Position numbers and translations under genes: made by a program | The notes under the pieces: model-generated | Seen by the model: only the letters and a program-made list of their open reading frames with translations | Database searches by the model: none | Told to the model about the DNA's origin: nothing | Assembly: GCA_963708245.1 (NCBI GenBank) | Contig: OY970201.1 | Location: 3,472,001-3,536,000, forward strand | Source: CAVYXK01 sp963708245 | Lineage (GTDB): Bacteria > Pseudomonadota > Alphaproteobacteria > Acetobacterales > Acetobacteraceae | Length of the DNA stretch: 64,000 nt | Direction: 5' to 3' | Shown here: piece after piece, positions 61,043-64,000 of the stretch | How the letters are laid out: each line of letters starts with the position of its first letter | Numbering within the stretch: position 1 is the first letter of the stretch

Positions 61043-61473
61043 GCGCGGAAGGTAGAGCCGGCCTGGTCGGCGGGGAAGCGGAACAGAGCCGCCATAGTCG
61101 CCGCTCCTCCCGCGCCCAGAGCGCGCCGACCATCGCTGATACTAGCGAGCCTCTCCAATGACCGGTCTGGGTGGATTCCGGCCGGTCCGCTTTCAGGGAA
61201 GCTATGGGGAAACCAGACCAGCTCCCGCACGGATAGCCAAAAAAGGGAATGGCAGCCGTGGAGTAGCTGCACGCTGGCGACATCGCTTGGTAGCAGGCCT
61301 CGCTCCGATGCCGCTATTTCGTAGGTCCAAATCCCGCCCCCGCGGCCCAAATTCGTCCGGTAGGCCAAAGGCCTATCGGGCGTTTCCGTTTCGGGCTCCT
61401 CCGGCCGGAAAGTGCCGAATCAGCAACGAGTCAACAACATCTGTGGCGGGCATTTGCGTTGGGCGCCATGCCG
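61043..61473. other. Intergenic region, no gene recognised
   Basis: Contains a GGTCCGCTTTCAGG motif near 61186 (compare GGTCCGCTTTCAGG near 63478), a weak dispersed repeat on either side of the DUF262 gene. Nothing else is supported. Confidence 0.4.
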
Positions 61474-63282
61474 CTACGCTGGTCCGTCCAATCCGAACAG
61501 GGTCCGCACTTCCTCGCAAAGCGCCTTCGTCCGATCGCTGATTGCCTGCTCGTTCCAGTTGTCGCGGGTGGCCAGTTCGCAATTCAAGTATAGGCCATTG
61601 CGGTAGCCAATGAAGTCACCCCTCTCGTTCTTCCGGTCCCGCTTCCGCGGGAAATCCATCTTGCCGAGGTTGGCGTTGTAGCCGCTCAAGGTCAGGTTCC
61701 CCAGCCGATGCGCCCATTGCTCACGGATTGCGGAGGCGCGCTCCACGTCTCCGTTAGCCAGCATGGCGATCCATCCGGCCGCCAAGCTTTCAGTCTTCGG
61801 GAGGATGTGCTCGACTGTGAACACCGACTTGCCGCTGTTGTCTTGAACCCAGAGGTCGCGCCGCGTTTCCCGGGTCTGGTGTGCCTCTTCGAGCTCGCAC
61901 AGCATGAACCGGGTCGCGTCGTAGTTCTCCTCGTAGAGATCACCATCGAGCTTCACGTCGCGGGCCTCAGCCGGAGCTGCGCGCGCGTTCAACCACTTCA
62001 CGGCAGCGGCGACGAAGGCGTCCTCGTCTGCAATTTCCTTTTCCCGCATCGATTTGAGCAGGGCGTCAATGAGCTCGATGAACATCGGGTCAAGGTCGCG
62101 CGTCGAAGGCACGTCTGTCAGATTGCGCCAGAAGAACCACTTCGTTTGGTGCTGTGCCAACCGCTTCAGAATACTGCTCTGATTCCAATTGTGGTCCTCC
62201 GCCGCCTGCGCAGCCCAAAGCAGAAACGTGTAGCCTGGCGCCGCCCCTAGGTGGCCCAGATCGCGAAGGGCATCGGCGGTTCCTTGCCCCCAGCAGTTCG
62301 TTGCCTGCTCGGGATCAATCAGGGCAGCGTACAGCCTACCGGCCTTCAGCATTTCTGCGAACAGCCATACGGGCCTTTGCCGAAGGAGCGTGTCATAGAT
62401 CGTAATAAGATTCGATCGCGTGGCACGCGGGCAACCACGAACTTGGACACGTCGCAGGTACTTGAATGCATTGTAAAGCTGACGAAGGAAGCGCTCCTGG
62501 ATACCCGTGTCGGGCAATAGTTCGACGAGTTCTGTCCATTCATCGAACGCACGATCTATTCCGTAATTCGGCGCCTGATCGAGCGCCGCGAGCAGATTGT
62601 TCTTGATGATGTCGATGGCCGAAAGCGGGATGCCGCGATTATTGATCGTTTCGAACAGAATGAATGCGTCCGCGTGGCTCGGCACTTCGATCTTCACGAG
62701 GACCGCGCTTTTCAATAGTTCCAGAAACTCAAGGGTCTCGCCTTCGCTTAGCTCACCTATGCGATTACAGAAGTACGAATATGCCTTCGAGAGACGCCTG
62801 ACGCCGAAGTAGGAAAGCTCCTTTGGGGCCGAGGCCATGTCCGGGAAGTTCTGGCTGAGGATGTACTGGTAATCGTCCTTGTTCCTCGATTGCTCTGTCG
62901 GAACGAAACGCCAGCTTCGTGTAGCTCTGACGAAGAGCCGCCGCTTCAGGTTGGCCATCTCGATGACGAGATTCTCGTCAGGGTTGGGAATCTTTCGCAG
63001 AGCCTGATAGAGCGCACAAAACAGCAAGCAGATCGTCATGAACCTCTGCTGGCCATCGATCAGCTCCAGCCGGCTGCCCTGGAGTGCATCGGCCTGCTTG
63101 TTCACGCAGATAATTGAACCAAGGAAGTATCCTCGCTCGGCATCCTCCAAATCGTCGAAAAGAGCCTCCCAGTTCTCCTTCCGCCAGATGTACTCCCGCT
63201 GGTATTTGGGAATGAAGAAAGTCTGAGCCTCGTCGGGGTTAAAGTACGCATTGATCGCGTATGAGTAGACACTACTAATCAC
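61474..63282 (-). CDS. DUF262/DUF1524 protein (GmrSD-like nuclease)
   Basis: 602 residues. The N-terminal DUF262 domain has FFIPKYQREYIWRKENWEAL and the nucleotide-handling motif SRLELIDGQQRFMTICLLFC. The middle has FETINNRGIPLSAIDIIKNN. The C-terminal DUF1524 HNH domain has TVEHILPKTE with the His, then HRLGNLTLSGYNANLGKMDF. This is the GmrSD layout of type IV restriction enzymes that cut modified phage DNA, and related single-protein anti-phage systems. It appears intact. It stands alone between an SRAP gene and a broken integrase, in mobile surroundings. Confidence 0.9.
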   Translation of the reverse strand: MISSVYSYAINAYFNPDEAQTFFIPKYQREYIWRKENWEALFDDLEDAERGYFLGSIICVNKQADALQGSRLELIDGQQRFMTICLLFCALYQALRKIPNPDENLVIEMANLKRRLFVRATRSWRFVPTEQSRNKDDYQYILSQNFPDMASAPKELSYFGVRRLSKAYSYFCNRIGELSEGETLEFLELLKSAVLVKIEVPSHADAFILFETINNRGIPLSAIDIIKNNLLAALDQAPNYGIDRAFDEWTELVELLPDTGIQERFLRQLYNAFKYLRRVQVRGCPRATRSNLITIYDTLLRQRPVWLFAEMLKAGRLYAALIDPEQATNCWGQGTADALRDLGHLGAAPGYTFLLWAAQAAEDHNWNQSSILKRLAQHQTKWFFWRNLTDVPSTRDLDPMFIELIDALLKSMREKEIADEDAFVAAAVKWLNARAAPAEARDVKLDGDLYEENYDATRFMLCELEEAHQTRETRRDLWVQDNSGKSVFTVEHILPKTESLAAGWIAMLANGDVERASAIREQWAHRLGNLTLSGYNANLGKMDFPRKRDRKNERGDFIGYRNGLYLNCELATRDNWNEQAISDRTKALCEEVRTLFGLDGPA

Positions 63283-63568
63283 GGATGACTTCCCGCCCAG
63301 CCGAGCGGCGGGACGATTCCCGCCGCCTCACGCAAAAATGCTATCCAGGACCCCTCCACTACTCAAGCCCGGATTACGCCGCCGCCATGCCGACGTGACG
63401 CCCGCTTCTGCGGAGATCGCCTCTGAGTTAGAGCGATCTCGTGCTCGCGTCGCTGTCGGCGCCGGGTAGCTCCCAACGGTCCGCTTTCAGGATCGCCTGA
63501 TAGGCCGATCTACGGCCGGGTTGGGTCGAGGCCGGCCCCAGTGCATCTGCACGTGGACCGGCCAATCC

Positions 63569-64000
63569 TCATACCTCGGTGTTTTCGGCGAGGGTGAGCG
63601 CATCTTCGACATCGACGCCGAGATAGCGCACCGTACTCTCGATTTTCGTGTGACCCAACAAAATCTGGAAATCTGGACGGCCCGGAGATTACCGGTGGCC
63701 TTGTAGATGATCGATGCCTTCGTCCTTCGTAGCGAATGCGTGCCGTAGTCCTCACAGCGCAGGCCGATGCTAGTCACCCATTCGTCGACCAGCCTGGCAT
63801 ATTGCCGCGTGCTGAGGTGCTTCGCCCGGTCGAGTTCGGCTCGGGAAGGCGTACTCGTCGATCGTGCCTGCGCGGCGTTCGAGCCAGGCTTGAATGCTGG
63901 ATCGGGCGGCCTCAAGCAACTCGAACTGGACGGGCCGGCCAGTCTTCTGCTGAACGACTGCGGCTCTCACCCGAACCCGACCGCCGCTGACGAGATCGCC
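63569..64000 (-). pseudogene. Tyrosine recombinase, frameshifted, runs off the window
   Basis: Three frames together give an integrase: KTGRPVQFELLEAARSSIQA, then LSTRQYARLVDEWVTSIGLR and YGTHSLRRTKASIIYKATGN (HxLRR), then ILLGHTKIESTVRYLGVDVE with the catalytic Tyr. Between VQ and ILLGH an 8-bp tandem duplication (TCCAGATT twice, about 63661-63676) shifts the frame. Another shift lies near 63850. It is therefore a dead copy. Confidence 0.82.

Overview
The window is GC-rich DNA with alphaproteobacterial gene content: an NRAMP transporter, an MlaC/HpnM-type periplasmic protein, an AsmA protein, cyclopropane fatty-acid synthase, PepN and a PEP-CTERM protein. The small families and repeats here resemble those I know from Acetobacteraceae, so that family is my best guess. 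This is inference from recognition; no marker gene such as 16S rRNA is present.

Region 1 to 19.4 kb is mostly chromosomal. It holds envelope genes (exported HtrA-like protease, MlaC/HpnM, AsmA, an OmpA-like lipoprotein, two paralogous lipoproteins), a group II intron at 10.36-12.27 kb, an exported alpha/beta hydrolase and a catabolic cluster (enolase-superfamily enzyme, VOC protein, class IV aminotransferase, ACMSD-like amidohydrolase, broken amidase). Between the genes lie decayed fragments of YedK/HMCES, DUF2147, CHAD and a small SOS-type family.

Region 19.5 to 31.4 kb is accessory. Its centre is a two-gene unit: a 1031-residue protein with a PI3/PI4-kinase-like active site behind a Pro/Asn/Gln-rich N-terminus with four 45-residue repeats, and a 141-residue partner downstream. 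Around it are a MITE-like element, an IS630 remnant, a cyclopropane fatty-acid synthase gene cut by an intact IS5-type element (3-bp target duplication TTA), an FRG-domain gene and a DUF2971 gene cut by an intact IS630 element (TA duplication). In both interrupted genes, removing the IS and one target copy restores the reading frame.

Region 31.6 to 40.7 kb is chromosomal: tRNA-Ser(GCT), a glutathione S-transferase, a CocE-type hydrolase, PepN and an SsuABC/TauABC-type ABC transporter with overlapping genes. A PemK-like/Phd toxin-antitoxin pair follows.

Region 41.6 to 64 kb is a mosaic of mobile DNA. It begins with a 51-nt 3' fragment of tRNA-Phe beside a tyrosine integrase, then an excisionase-like HTH protein, a RepA-type primase/helicase and a hairpin-rich candidate origin, and reaches a 55-nt 3' fragment of initiator tRNA-Met at 48.58 kb. 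Beyond lie an exported proteasome-like Ntn hydrolase, a SIR2-like protein with a shifted C-terminus, a DUF262/DUF1524 protein, one intact YedK gene with three fragments, a LexA-box-controlled small protein with decayed copies, a repeated palindrome TCACG-N4-CGTGA beside divergent small genes, and a decayed second integrase. Defence-type genes (FRG, DUF2971, SIR2-like, DUF262/DUF1524, toxin-antitoxin) recur across both accessory regions, many broken.
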